From Lophius americanus (Eukaryota; Chordata; Actinopteri; Lophiiformes; Lophiidae), in contig JBBDHG010000004.1 of the NCBI GenBank assembly GCA_037951165.1, positions 2,968,501 through 3,032,500 on the forward strand: 64,000 nucleotides of DNA. Direction: 5' to 3'. The position numbers were made by a program, and so were the translations under genes. Every line of letters begins with the position of its first letter. Position 1 is the first letter of the stretch. Below, in pieces: positions 52,290-64,000 of this stretch. The notes beneath the pieces were generated by a model. It saw only the letters and a program-made list of their open reading frames with translations, had not been told where the DNA came from and made no database searches.

Positions 52290-52730
52290 ACAATTTTTTC
52301 AATGAATTTCAGTCTGGATTTCAACCACACCACAGCACAGAGACTGCACTTATTAAAGTCTTAAATGACATTCATCTGAATAATGATGTATCCAAAACCT
52401 CTCTCTTTGTATCACTGGACCTCAGTGCTGCATTCGACACAGTGAATCACAACATACTGCTCAACATACGGGAAAGGTGGGTCGGACTTACTGGCACTCT
52501 GTTCAATTGGTTCAAATCTTAGTTACAAGATAGGGACTACTTTGTTTCAATTGAAAGTATGAGTCTGAGCAAATTATTAATAGAAGAAATACATACTGTA
52601 ATCACTGTAACTTTACAGTGATTTAATGTAACTTTAATGTATTTCTATGCCTCTGTAAAGCACTTTGAGTTGCCCTGTGTTTGAATGGTGCTATACAAAT
52701 AACATTGCCCTGCCCTGCCTTGCCTCAACT
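52290..52730 (+). mobile_element. Internally deleted L2/CR1-type LINE
   Basis: The reverse transcriptase core is clear: FQSGFQPHHSTETALIKVLN, then SLFVSLDLSAAFDTVNHNIL and GLTGTLFNWFKS before a stop at 52520. Shortly afterwards comes the family's 3' end, GCACTTTGAGTTGCCCTGTG then TTTGAATGGTGCTATACAAA and a (CCTTG)n-like tail. Most of the region between domain 4 and the tail is missing, so it is a dead copy. The tail differs from the GATTTGATCC type elsewhere in the window, so it is a second lineage. Confidence 0.8.
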
Positions 52731-52767
52731 CAAGATGTCGAAAGCTGTAATATGGACTATTATCAAA

Positions 52768-53040
52768 GTTTATACCACCATAGCCCTTAGTGTGTAGGAG
52801 GACTGTATTGACTTTGGGAAATGTCAATTCTATATTTCCGACACTTGAAGGAGCCTTATCGCCAAACATTTTCAAGCCATAATTCCTCAACCGTTGGTCC
52901 GATTTAGTTCATATTTTGTGCATAAGAATCCACTCAAGTAGATCTGTCACGCATATTTCATATTTTACTCTAATAACTCATTTAATATTAACTAGGAGGA
53001 GATTTTCTTATGAAAAACACTGTTTTTCGGACATAACTGT
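52768..53040 (+). repeat. Dispersed repeat, copy B of three
   Basis: Same block order as copy A: TATACCACCATAGCCCTTAG, GACTTTGGGAAATGTCA, TTGGTCCGATTTAGTTCATA, ACTCTAATAACTCAT, ACTAGGAGGAGATTTTC and AACACTGTTTTTC. It starts about 40 bases after the LINE tail ending near 52730. Confidence 0.7.
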
Positions 53041-54202
53041 TTTTTGATGTTAACAGGAGCGATCGATGTGTATCATTAATGCACACAAAAATATTGCTTA
53101 AGGGTTTCAATCGTTTGCTTTGGAAATCCTTAGGCATTAATTAAAGTTTTGACTGACATATGAAAAGTAAATTCATACATTTCAATGTTTAAGAGGTTAA
53201 TGTTTGGGAGTTTCAGAGTTTCACATCCACCGGTGTAGAGTTACGTGATGGGTAATAATTCAGGTCACATGAGAAGCATGAGATATTTTTGTGAGTGTGA
53301 CCGTGGTCAGAGATACAATTCCACTTGGCTCTTGATTGTCTGCCTTCTCAACAGGATTAAATGTGGAGAAGTTGCCAAACCTGTCAGTAATGAACAAGGC
53401 ACTGATTAGTCTCTTGACACAGCTGCTGTTAGAGAGCCTGCAGGCTAGAGCAAGAATGACATCCATATTGTCTGCGTGTCTACATCAAATTTGGGCGAGG
53501 GCCCATTATTGGAAAATGACTCTTATAGAACCGATTTCCATATACTGAGGTTCTGAGTGAGCATGACTCATCCCAACGTTGCTGATAATAGAAATAGAGT
53601 CAGTCACTCTATTCGTCATTTTTCTGTGTTTGACTGATAATTTATAAATATGATTTTTGATATAACTACAGAGCTGTTGTCCACAATCAGCTTTCTTAAA
53701 CAGAAAGTGTTAGTTCCTGATATTTTCCAGCTAAGCTCCCTAATACATTTCTTTCAGACCAACGTCTTACATTCACTCAAATCTCCAAATGCCAACCTAT
53801 TCTGTTCTAAATGTCAGTGCAAATGAAAGACGTCCCAAAACTGGGACTTCGCTGAAGTAGACTGCCATTTGACTGCGGCAGGGGTTTGGTGCGAGTATTA
53901 AGTTCTTACAATGGCAGTGATAACAACCACACTCTCTTCCCACTATCAATATATCTTATGTATGCAGTATATTTTGCCAACATTCAAGGTGGAGCTATGA
54001 AACAAATACATTAGTTAATGGAGTGGAGCGGCGGACATAATTTCACGTCTTTGAAGGAGATGGTGCGGTTACTGAAATGTAGGATTTCTGCAGTCAATTG
54101 TCTCCCTGATCAGGACAATTTGTGGTAGTAAACTGATGAAAAAATACCTTTTTGTTGACCCCAACAGCAATGGTATAACCCTGAAATACCCCAATCCCTT
54201 GC

Positions 54203-54252
54203 AGTTCAATCAGGGAGATTGCTTATATACAAGCAATCTCCCTGATTGAACT
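54203..54252. repeat. Perfect 22-bp hairpin
   Basis: Arms 54203-54224 and 54231-54252 are exact reverse complements (core CAATCAGGGAGATTGCTT), separated by the loop ATATAC. Pairing stops at 54202/54253. It lies about 20 bases from copy C of the dispersed repeat. Confidence 0.85.
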
Positions 54253-54274
54253 CCTCATATTAAATATGAAGTAA

Positions 54275-54545
54275 TGTCGCAAAAAAGAAAGTTTTTCCTA
54301 AAAATTAAAAAGCTCCCACTAGTGATTAAATATGAACTATTAGAGTATTCACGATATCTAGAAGATACATCTCCTTGAAACGATTCCTATCCACCAAATT
54401 TAGACCAAATCAGACCAATGATAAAAGATGATGGGCCAAAAACTTTTTGCGATAAAGCCACCCCTTGTGTTGGAAATATACAAGTGACCTGTCCCAAAAT
54501 CAACTGTCTCCTTCCTTGCACTAAGGTCTATGAGGTTATAAAATT
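54275..54545 (-). repeat. Dispersed repeat, copy C of three
   Basis: Read on the minus strand: TATAACCTCATAGACCTTAG, GATTTTGGGACAGGTCA, CATTGGTCTGATTTGGTC, ACTCTAATAGTTCATA and ACTAGTGGGAGCTTTTTAAT, in the same order as copies A and B. Confidence 0.7.
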
Positions 54546-57500
54546 AAAATAAAATTATTCATAAAATAGTTTTTTATAAACACGAAGGCTCTGTTGCGAT
54601 GACAATTCCATAATATCCCGACTTTTTGCTGACATAATTAATAATAAATGTGGTTTGCCAATGAAGTTGCTTCTTTGTTTGTGCCTTATTCTGTCAAATG
54701 TACACCAGAGGGTATATCCTGAAGGAACAAGGCTGTTCCGCATGTGTTTAATCACACTGTTTACCATAATTCAAAACTATAAAAAAGTTGAATATCGCTT
54801 CTTCAGCTTATGCAGGTCTGTCAGAGATGCGTATCTATGTCGTATAAAGCACTGTGGTTTCATTCTCGTCAGATAAGAGCAACGAAAATATGACTGCGCC
54901 ACAACAGTCACTTCCGTTATGGCTTTTTCCCCTAGATTAAACACCTCTAACTGTCACAAATGTGATTGTGTGGCAGCGTAAACAATGTTCAATTAGTCTA
55001 TTTCTCACTTTAAGGCAATAAGTCAAAACCAATCATGTTGATTGCACTAAGTTGTGCTTGTCGATCGATATATCTAACATTATTTGTAAAGACACACAGA
55101 AACAATTTGGTCACTGGTCTGAAGCAACAAGGAATTACAATTTCAAATTCAATAATTGACTTTAAACAAGTCCGTTTACTTTGGAATGCTGTCTGAACAG
55201 GATGGTTGGATCATGTGGTCAGTAGACACATTGATTGGGTGAGTATTTATTTTGTCATCAAAGCTAAACTGCAAATATTATCTGCTTGTAGGACTGCATT
55301 CAGAAGTCAGCTGGGCCTGGTCAAATGTTGGAGAGTGTGTGAACTGACCATCTGCAAAGCTGTGTACAGTCGCTAATGCTGATTTGCTGTTGGTCAGCAA
55401 ATGGTACAGTCCAAACAGTTAGCTTGCAGCTTGTCAAATTTTAAATATTTATTTTCTATTCATATAGGATTTTGTGCTGAGAGGGGCATTAATGCAATTA
55501 AATAGTTTTTGAAACATTCATGTTGACACATACATACACACACACACTGCATGCATACATGTATAGATACGTAATTGTCACACATGCAAACAAACAGCAA
55601 ATTTACCTGAAAGATAAAGGTTTTATTCAAAAAATGACAAGACGCGTCATGCTAAGGAGCGCTTTCTTAATTACACTAACATATGACAGAGAAAAAACAA
55701 AAATATGCACAACTGGAAAATATCCTAGCTATTTAGTAATGGTGAAATGAATTAAACTTATTAGTACACCTGAAAGTGAAGGACAGCTTTAGGGCAGAAC
55801 GGGAAATTTTTCAGACTGTTGATTGATATTGATTAGACTGTTGATTGGTGTGGAAGAGTGGTGCCTCTTTTTTCTACTATGGTCTATTATCTTCTTTTTC
55901 TACTCTGTTTTGCGTCTCATAATCTAAATTCATTTATTTGCGTCTGAAGTTGGAGATCCATTTATTAGCTTACTCGAGAGTGGTTATATTCATCTCTCTT
56001 AAAAAATCCTTACACCAAATGCTCATTCTCTGCATTCTCTTTTATCCAGGGATAAAAAAAAAAAAAGCTTCAGACTCAGAAAAGTATAATAAACGATTAA
56101 CTAAATCAGAATTTTATGTAGGAAACTCAGGCAAAATGTGCGATTTCACTGACATAGAGGGGCAAAGTCCCTCCATCTCCCTTATACCTTAGCAATCTTA
56201 TTTTGGAGGAAGAAAAATAAATGCATCTATATAGTAGTAATATCTTTCCAATAACAAATCTTATTATCAATATCAACATTTATTCTCAATGTTTAGACCC
56301 AGAACTTTGCACAGGAAAGCTTTCCCATGTCAGCCACTGGCTAATCCATCAGATGCTCACCTACAACACTGAACATCCTTAAAAGTATCCAGAAATCTGA
56401 TTGAAAATAAATAACGAATGCAGAACAATTGGAATAAAAGTCTAAAAGCAGCAAAAGAATAGTTGATTTGTATAAAAAATAAAAAGGGCATCGCAGCAGG
56501 TCTCAAACAAACGCTTTCAGCATTGAAAAATATTTTTGTATCATCGTAGCCATTTACATAACAAGGACGTCACACAAAAATAAGAAATGTGTGTTTCTGT
56601 AACAAATCTATTTTATTTTTTTCGTAGGTACTTTTAAAATAAAATAAAAAATCAGTAGGACTTCTTAGGCATGTATGCTGAAGTGTAAAACAAGGTAAGC
56701 TAAAGAGAAAGGAGTTAAAAGTGCCTACTGACTGCTTCAAGTCAGATGTTTTCATTAGAACGTTGTGGACATTTTTGACAAATCGGAGTAGAAGAATTGT
56801 GTATGCTGTCACAGTCTCATGACTTACTGCAAGACCTGAATACAACATCTATTGTTAGCAGTAGTAATAAAACCTGTTGTGCGTACCTGAAGAATGAGAT
56901 GATATCTGAGAATTTAGACCAATTTCATAAGTAATATGATCAAAGCAGAGAGGACAAGCATCATTTGTGTAGTATTCAGACGCAAAAGCATGTGATATAA
57001 TATATTTGTGTGTGTGGGTCAGACTGACACAGAGGGTCGAATGGAAGGTGTTTGCTGGACTTGGCATCATCAGATGCCCGACGCCTGGCATGAGGGTCGC
57101 AGGTCAGACTTTTCCTTTCCTGCAATGAGCTGTTAACCGACCTGAGGGGCAGTCAGTCAGGCTAGAAGAGTTGCATTTACCCTGACAAGGCAACTGGACT
57201 GAACAATAAAAATGTCTATTTTTCTCTCTCTCGTTCGCTCCCTCTGAGGCGAAATGGGGGAGTTGATTAAACAGAAGGAAAAAATTCCCTGTGAAAGAGT
57301 GCCATCCATAAAGAGTAATGTTTGGAACTCATATGCCCTTTTTGCGTTAAACTCATAAACACTATTGCGGGAACAGTTTGGAGCCACTGGCTTCAGAATA
57401 CTGCAGCGATATTTACGGCAAGCTCTGAAGGATGAATGCACGCAACCAATATTTTTGGTCCGGGAAACTATTCTGGGTAGAGAGGATTTTAAGCATTATA

Positions 57501-58137
57501 ATTATCATCTTTATAGCACCTATAGGAGTAGCACCGGATATTTAGACCTGCTATCCTTATGGAGAAATGTGCTCTGACTCAAATCAAACCACTATAGTAG
57601 ATTAAGGTATGCTTGTTCTTTTACTTATGGGGTCGATATTTGGAATTCTCTGTTTTAATAAGTTGTCCCCTAATTTGCTTCTGTTTTTCTGAAAGCTAAA
57701 TTTCTAGTAATACTGAATAAAACCAAAAGGTTTAAAGTTTTTTTTTTTAATAACACTTAGCACGCTACAGCTGAATCCCCGAAGACATATGTCCCCATCT
57801 GATAAATTACTATTCTGTCCACTTTGGGAAAGATGTTAAACTGTTTACCAAATGAAAACTATAAATACATGATTTTGTACAACAGTATGTTAGATTGGGA
57901 AGAATTACTATGAAAAAGTTCACAGATTGTTCAATCACTTTTTGGTTCGAGAGCAAGAATAAACCTAAGTCCTTTTTGTCATCCAGCACATGGAATACTA
58001 TTATACAGACGTGAATACCATTAAAACAATCCCCGTAAAACTAAAAACGTCTCCAACAACTTGCAGCTGACAATGACAAGCTGCTACTTTGTGCTCAGTG
58101 TAGTGTGTGCACTAACATGTTAATTGTTAAACTTACT
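54546..58137. other. No gene recognised
   Basis: AT-rich sequence with no exon I can defend. Around 57490-57720 a few words (for example TYGVDIWNSL) faintly resemble a LINE C terminus, but the frame is broken and the tail absent. Confidence 0.45.
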
Positions 58138-58300
58138 TCTCCGGAAGTTATTTATGCCAGGTGTCCTTCCTGACACAACCCACCCTATTTATCCAGGCGT
58201 GGAGCCGCCACCATTAATGCTTGAAAAACCCCGGTGGCTGGGTGTGGGGCTCAAATGAGATATGAACTCTGATCCCTGGTTTTGAGTTTATTTGTCCAGA
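58138..58300 (-). mobile_element. Fragment of a common fish retroelement-like repeat
   Basis: On the plus strand: CAGGTGTCCTTCCTGACACA, then ACCCACCCTATTTATCCAGG and CCCCGGTGGCTGGGTGTGG. This is a decayed form of a widespread fish repeat, probably the region upstream of the 3' end seen at 19121 but in the opposite orientation. Confidence 0.5.
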
Positions 58301-59256
58301 AATAGTGATGCCAAGGCCCGGGGAGGAGGGAATAAGACAATTATTTCCGGGCCCTTTGTTAATGAATGAGCTGAAATTTGAGAAAATATATAAATTCATG
58401 TTTGGTCAGCTTCCATATAGTTTGTGAACAACTGGTTTAATCGCAGCAGCTCCTCACTATACTTCCAAATCTTGTCTTCTTGACTGATGTCCCTATACCA
58501 GGCCTAATGACCTTGTAACTTAGTCTCTCATTGTCCTTGTTGACTGCTGACTGTAGGGGAATTTGAAATATAAAGGAGAGTGGGGTCGATTTTGAAAGAT
58601 TTTTAATTCATTAGACTTGAAGCAAGTTCAAACTGCGCCTAAAAATAACTGGGGTGAGCCGTTTTTCAAGCAAGTCACATTTCAAGTAGTGTGTTGCTGA
58701 TGCACAGATGTTTGGAGGTCCTCATTCGGGAAAAAAAAAAAAAAAACGGATTTTAACTTCCTCCCTTTTATGCTTTGTTTCTCATCATAAAGCAGTGTAT
58801 ACCTGTTAAATATCAGCATGTTGGCATTGTTGTTGTGATCATGTTATAAGATCTAGGTGGAAAAAATGATACAGGAACCACTTGAGTGCAGTTTCACAGA
58901 GAGGTTAAGATGGTTGTAGACTTCTATTGTTTACAAACTGACAGACTGACAATCATCTTTCAGACAAGCAGTATCTGTAGATTGTAATTTAATTTAATTA
59001 TATTTCTCCAACTGTTTTCTTTTTCTTTCTAATTTATTTTAAAGGTATGCAAATTGGACAGCAAATATCTCCCTCTGTTTTGTTTTCTGCTTCCTTAATC
59101 TCTTCTCTCCGTCACTTCGTTTTTACTCCTGCCTGACTGAGAGCGGCTTCTTAAGCTGTACGCCCTGCAGCATACCGAATTGCAAATCCAAACAGCTGGA
59201 GCAGCAGCGGATAGTCAGTGACTGAGAGAAGAAAGGGAGGGGGGGAGATAAAGAGT

Positions 59257-59258
<2 letters not shown>

Positions 59259-59323
<65 letters not shown>

Positions 59324-59380
59324 TGAGAGAGAGATGAGATGAGAAGCGAGAGAGAGATGAGATGAGAAGCGAGAGAGAGG
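59259..59380. repeat. GA microsatellite with a duplicated unit
   Basis: About 65 bases of GA with two GTGA interruptions, followed by two copies of a unit containing GATGAGATGAGAAGCGAGAG (59333-59380). This is strongly purine-rich on the plus strand. Confidence 0.9.
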
Positions 59381-59850
59381 CGCTCATGCAGAAGGAGGCA
59401 CAGACTACAGCTACAACACTCTCCTTCCCCATCCTCCTCCTTATTTCTCATAATCCCTTATCCACGGTGGAGAGATGGAGGGCATCCTGACTCACTGAGG
59501 GGCGCCGTCTGAAGGAGAGGGAAATCACAAGGGAGCCTCTTTTTTGAATGCCTAGATAATTGGGGGGGGGGACAAAAACCAAGAAGGAGTGAGAGGGGGT
59601 GTGTACACCACAAGCTTTTTGGAGGGCGGGAGGGTGGGAGGGAGAAGACCAGAGAAGAGGGGGATGAGTGGCAGATTTGGTACAGCTCGGTGAGACAGAG
59701 ACAGACTGTGGGGGACCTGAGAAGTGCAGGCCTGGTACATGTGGAGGAGCACCATCTGCAACTTGTGGACCAAGAGGAGAGAGAAATAGCTTCACATCCG
59801 CACTGAGTTGGACAGATGAAGAGGCATCAGGAACCACACTTCAGCTCTGG
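59381..59850 (+). other. Possible 5' UTR exon ending in a splice donor
   Basis: A purine-rich stretch, GC-richer than its surroundings, without long runs of stops. It ends CAGCTCTGG followed by GTATGT at 59851, a good donor. No coding sequence is recognised. If gene order follows human 19p13.3 (JSRP1, OAZ1, LINGO3), this could be an upstream non-coding exon of the next plus-strand gene, but that gene is not in the window. Confidence 0.25.
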
Positions 59851-61938
59851 GTATGTGCAGATTGTTAGATTACACACTCATACACACAGACATGTATATA
59901 CGTTCATTGATTGTTATGTGTGTGCGAATACAACACAGAAAAACTCAAACTATAGGTTATCAGGGGTTGATGATTACCCACTCTGACAAGTCTCCCTACT
60001 TGCCCTCAGATTGTGTCTTTGCGTGTGTCTGCTTGTGCTTTCTTAATGTTTACACCTTCCTCCAACATTATCGTACACCACTTGCGGCATTTTGTAATGG
60101 GTTTCATAAGCTGTCAGATTGATGCATGTAAATAAACCTCCACTGCTGGAATGCTGTCATATTTCATGTCATTGCTCAAATTAGAAAGTCACAATACTCT
60201 CATCTCACACTCTCACACTTACTTTGTCCATGAGTTATATGCTGCATGCAGTATGCAGTCATGAATTGTGTAATTAGAGTGGTCTGAAAGGATAACTTTA
60301 ATGAATGCTAAAGAAAGCTGAAGACTTTTTTTGTGCACTCTGGTCTGAGACATCTCTAGCTCTATTTACCCGCCGCCATGTGTTGTAACATGACAAGTCT
60401 GACGATGTGTAATGTCACGTTGTGACGGGGCATATGGCTTATCACAGCAGGATTGCATGAGGTGTATCAGCCAGACAGTCATCTTTCTTTCAATCCATCC
60501 CCCTCCAGACTCTTTCCTACTCTTCCCCACTATTTCCTACATCTTCCTTTCTCCATTTACAACTATGGGCTGTCACCCCCCCCCCCCCCCAACCTGGTCT
60601 CCTGTTTCATTCTCTTGCCAAGCAATTACCTTTACCTGACTCTGTGCCCCTGCGGACAGCATGGCCGGGTAGTTTCCTGTCTGCTCTATCAACAATCAAA
60701 GATAGGGATTGGCAAGAATTTCATGGCCATTTCACTATTGTCGTCTTAATCCAAGATGAGAGCGGCCGCAGTGAAGTACGAACACGGCAGGAGCCTCTAA
60801 TTCCTGCAGTTCCGAAACAGTATCCAAAAAACATATGTAAATAGGAAATGGCTGGTGGGGCTTTTCATCGTCCTGAAAAATAATGTCTCTAATCATGCAA
60901 TCAGCTCATTATTTCCTGCTGCTCATTAACTGGTATGGGCGTCTAACTTTATCTCTGTTCGCAGTCTCGACTCTTTCAAAACAAAATCAACGCACAATAA
61001 AAAAACTCTTCCTGTTTAAGAGTGAACTCAGTGTTCACTTGTCCCCCATATTACAACCGTTGCTCGCCTTAATGTATCTACAACATGATATTTCAAGGTT
61101 ACATCAACTTGAATCAAACATCACAGGTAATGATCCCATCTCTTATGTAATAACTTAATAATAGTGTGCCTAATATGGAATCCCATATTTACATCAAACA
61201 TTAAAATCCATTTTAGCATAATAGTGTGACAGCCTCGTTACGCCTTGCATCAATGGTTGTGATAATAAATAGATTCATGTTAATGATCACTAGGATAATT
61301 TAAAGAGGACAGAAGATGACAAGAGTAGTAACATAAAATTAAACAACAGAGGCACTAAGAACAACACATCCTCTGCCGAGGCCAAACGTTTCCCTTTTAA
61401 TCAAATTAATCACAAATCCAAAAACAAAACATCCGCAACATCAAAAGGGCTGTTTGGGTCCACTCTGGAATTTCATCCCTGCAACAATCTCAACATGTCT
61501 AGCTTCAAGGTTTGATCCAAGTAATCTGGTAGTTTTACGCCCAATAGTCAGAAATGTCCCCCTTTATCCATATCAACACCTACATTTACTGGGCTCCTCC
61601 TAACAAAAACAAGCAAACTCTTATGAATCTATTTCTTCCATCACAGCAGTAACAGAGGAAGATTCAGATGAATGAAATGATGTGGGGGGTCTCAGGGATA
61701 GACCTGACACAAACAGTTCAGAGCGTTACAGAAGCATGAAAGAATGTTGGCGGGAATATTTGGCGTCTGTGTTGACAGCTGCTAATTGTCTGGAAACAAC
61801 AGAAATTCTTTATTTTAGAGATTAGCACTGGAAACAACAGGTGTTGATTATACACATGAAGGCTTTCTGCTGAGCCTCTTTAAAATGACATTACAACTCT
61901 TACTTCGTACACTTTAGTCGTAATTTCCATTGGTCAAT
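59851..61938. other. No gene recognised
   Basis: The region contains a C15 run at 60576-60590. Open frames at 60412-60844 and 60883-61158 have no known motif. Confidence 0.5.
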
Positions 61939-62096
61939 TTAATTTTCTGTCAAAACTGGCGCAAACCTCTCTAGAAGGTCCCGTGTTACATCCCTGTGAC
62001 CCTTGTAGCAGGAGATTTTATGACTCGTCTGTCCCTGTCTGTCGGCCACCTCCAGGTCAGCTTTCAGATCACAGATCAAGGCACCAAATTCAAGTC
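61939..62096 (-). pseudogene. FEM1-like ankyrin-repeat fragment
   Basis: On the minus strand, after an acceptor-like CCCTTCAG at 62097-62104, 52 codons run to a stop at 61939. They include KADLEVADRQGQT, ISCYKGHRDVTRDLLER and a short unrelated end. FEM1A and FEM1C, substrate receptors of CUL2 ubiquitin ligases, have ADLEV-x-NRHGHTCLMISCYKGH then YLLE at this point of their ankyrin array. Here the TCLM motif is changed to TSHK, the next repeat is missing and the frame stops. I found no further exon on either side. It is therefore best read as a relic of a fem1 gene; a terminal exon of an unknown gene is possible. Confidence 0.6.
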
Positions 62097-62104
62097 CTGA
62101 AGGG

Positions 62105-64000
62105 CAAAACAAATGAACAGTCACATGAGATAGTGACAGATTATCATAAAAGTAAGCATATTCAGTCACGACACGTGTATGTGTAATCTGAGCAAACTTG
62201 ACGTAGAACTTTTCAAACCAGCAAACCCTACTGAGAATAATGCAATTTAAAGTGTTTTTGGACATGAACATAAAGAAAGCCTCCCTAATCAATTTTTATA
62301 TATTAATAATGTTAAAATGTCTATGTTTAATATTTCTAGTGATGGAACTACCAAAAATGATAACCCTACACTGCAGCTCATAGTTTTTGTTTTATGGTTT
62401 GCAACTTTGTTGTACTGGGTTTGTTTTAACTGCAGTTTTTTAAGATGCAGAGTCCATCTGCTTTCCACTGAAAAAGCTCTAATCAACGAAATGTACACTA
62501 TCAATATCAACCCATTATCAAATGGCAGAAAAAGATTGACTTGGTTACAAGCTTGTGAATATATTGGTTCGTTTAGCAGCTTGAGAACAGATAATTTTCT
62601 TGGACGCTATTGCAGCTAAAAAGACAGCTGAATGGCTAAATGTAGGGTGAATATTCGATTTATTGTCGTGAAATAAATCAGCTACAGTCTTTGATGTATG
62701 ATATGAATGCTGCTGACTCTCCTACTCATTCTCCTTTTTCTGCTGGATATTGCAAAACACAGATAAATATATATAACAGCAAGTTAATGATGTCAGTGTT
62801 GTGTTTACAATTTTAGCTCTACCTACCAGTGGCCAAAAATACATTTGGGTTTTGTTTAATAGGAGATTAATTACAGTAACTGGGACAGCAGTCTGAAGAG
62901 AGCAAACATTTCCATTTTTATTAGGATTCCTTTTCCTGCCTTTCTTCTTCCTAAATTGGTCAGTGATGTTTTATTAAAATTTAAAATAAAAGTAGACTAA
63001 AACTATGAAAATCCGATACAGATTACGTAATTAAGAGGAGTGAGGAGTTCAGAGTACAGAAGGTTAAGGCCTCAGGGAGAAAGCTGTGTCCGTGCTGTTC
63101 CTGCGGAGGAGACATGTGAGAGAACAGAAGTAGCTATGATTGGCCATGCAGTGAGAGGATTTGATTGGGAAGGTGACCGGTGGGTATGTGGGCGTGTTGA
63201 TGGAGCTTTGATCTCAGTGTGTGCACGAGTCTGGCTATGTGTGCGTGTGATAATGATTGACCTTGACAAATTCAACAAGGGTTTCAAGAGTGTCCTGCAA
63301 GGACAATTGCTTCAATTAGATTGCCAGTTGGTGATTGAAGGTGCACGCATGGACAAGGACAAAACCATCAACGGCTATCTGCGCTTAGCAGACGCACAAA
63401 CTCCATCAATATACACACAATGAGACAATAGTCTCTGTTTAACTGTGGAGTTGTAGCACAAAGACATCAGAGACATGATTACAAAACCGAATTGAATGGT
63501 CTGAGTTCTATTATCATTCCACAAAACTGTGTAAATGTGAGAGCAGTATCACAATATCCAGGTTCTGCTTAAATACAACACCAGTGAAGGGTGTTGTGGC
63601 ACGTGTAGACTTAAGATCATGATCCCAGTCAATGAGGAACAAGTGGGCCTCAGGGTAAATGACCAGCAGGTGGGAATTATGACTCCGCTATGGTCTAAAC
63701 CTCACAGCTCCACTATGACCTCTAGATGGTCTATCCAACCTCCTCTTCCTTTAGCTCTTCCTCATGACAATTCTTGTCTTACACTTCCCCTTTTTCTCCT
63801 TTTGCCTTTTCACTTTCCATTTAGCTTTCCTGGAAGCATTTTGATGTGGCCCCATGCCTTGAGATTATATTTAGCTCTCTCACTCTGTCTCTTACTCTGT
63901 CTCTGTCTCTCTCACTCTTTCTCTCTCTTTCCACCATCCCAGGAGTCAATCTCATTCGCTGTGAATTAAAACTCTTTTTCTGAGTTAGAATATGACAGAA
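62105..64000. other. No gene recognised
   Basis: AT-rich to about 63000. A plus-strand frame at 63040-63423 has ordinary-looking composition but no motif I know. A CT-rich stretch occupies 63870-63935. Confidence 0.45.

Noticed and set aside
57365..57720. A further LINE fragment
   Set aside because: Only one faint motif (DIWNSL) is visible, the frame is broken and no 3' tail follows, so I left it out of the features.
59151..59451. Leu-Ser-rich open frames on the minus strand
   Set aside because: They are translations of the GA repeat, with no start context, splice sites or family motif.
63040..63423. A 127-codon plus-strand frame
   Set aside because: It has no known motif, no splice partners and includes sequence resembling dispersed repeats at its start.

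Overview
The window is eukaryotic and looks like nuclear DNA of a teleost fish. The genes are multi-exon with GT-AG introns. There are long CA, GA and TA microsatellites and many decayed fish-type transposons (Tc1-like elements, L2/CR1-type, L1-type and RTE-like LINE relics, and a tRNA-derived SINE). The protein products match vertebrate proteins closely. I see no bacterial operon, CRISPR array or viral genome, and the species cannot be read from the sequence.

The left half (about 4.9-28.9 kb) is a compact block of four genes. On the minus strand come fzr1 (APC/C coactivator Cdh1, 13 coding exons, 496 codons) and plekhj1 (small PH-domain protein, 6 coding exons, 156 codons). The plus-strand gene is sf3a2 (U2 snRNP splicing factor, 7 coding exons plus a probable 5' non-coding exon, 295 codons), divergent from plekhj1. 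Convergent with it on the minus strand is jsrp1 (junctional sarcoplasmic reticulum protein, 6 coding exons, 214 codons). In human, PLEKHJ1, SF3A2 and JSRP1 are neighbours on 19p13.3 and FZR1 lies on the same arm, so the block is conserved synteny. AMH, which lies between SF3A2 and JSRP1 in human, has no room here. The four genes work in unrelated processes (cell cycle, membrane/PH signalling, splicing, muscle calcium release) and do not form a pathway.

The flanks are gene-poor. Positions 1-4.9 kb hold no recognisable exon, only several short perfect hairpins. From about 29 kb to 64 kb I found no gene that I can defend. This part holds a SINE, LINE and Tc1 fragments, a dispersed repeat present in three copies, long microsatellites, a perfect 22-bp hairpin, a GA-rich block that could be a 5' UTR exon, and a degenerate ankyrin-repeat fragment related to fem1.

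Exon boundaries were set by reading translation and splice sites by eye. No alignment or database search was run. I found no previously undescribed biological system. The most interesting items are the fem1-like relic, the 22-bp hairpin beside a three-copy repeat, a probable GC-AG intron in plekhj1, an L1-type relic ending just upstream of sf3a2, and the missing amh.
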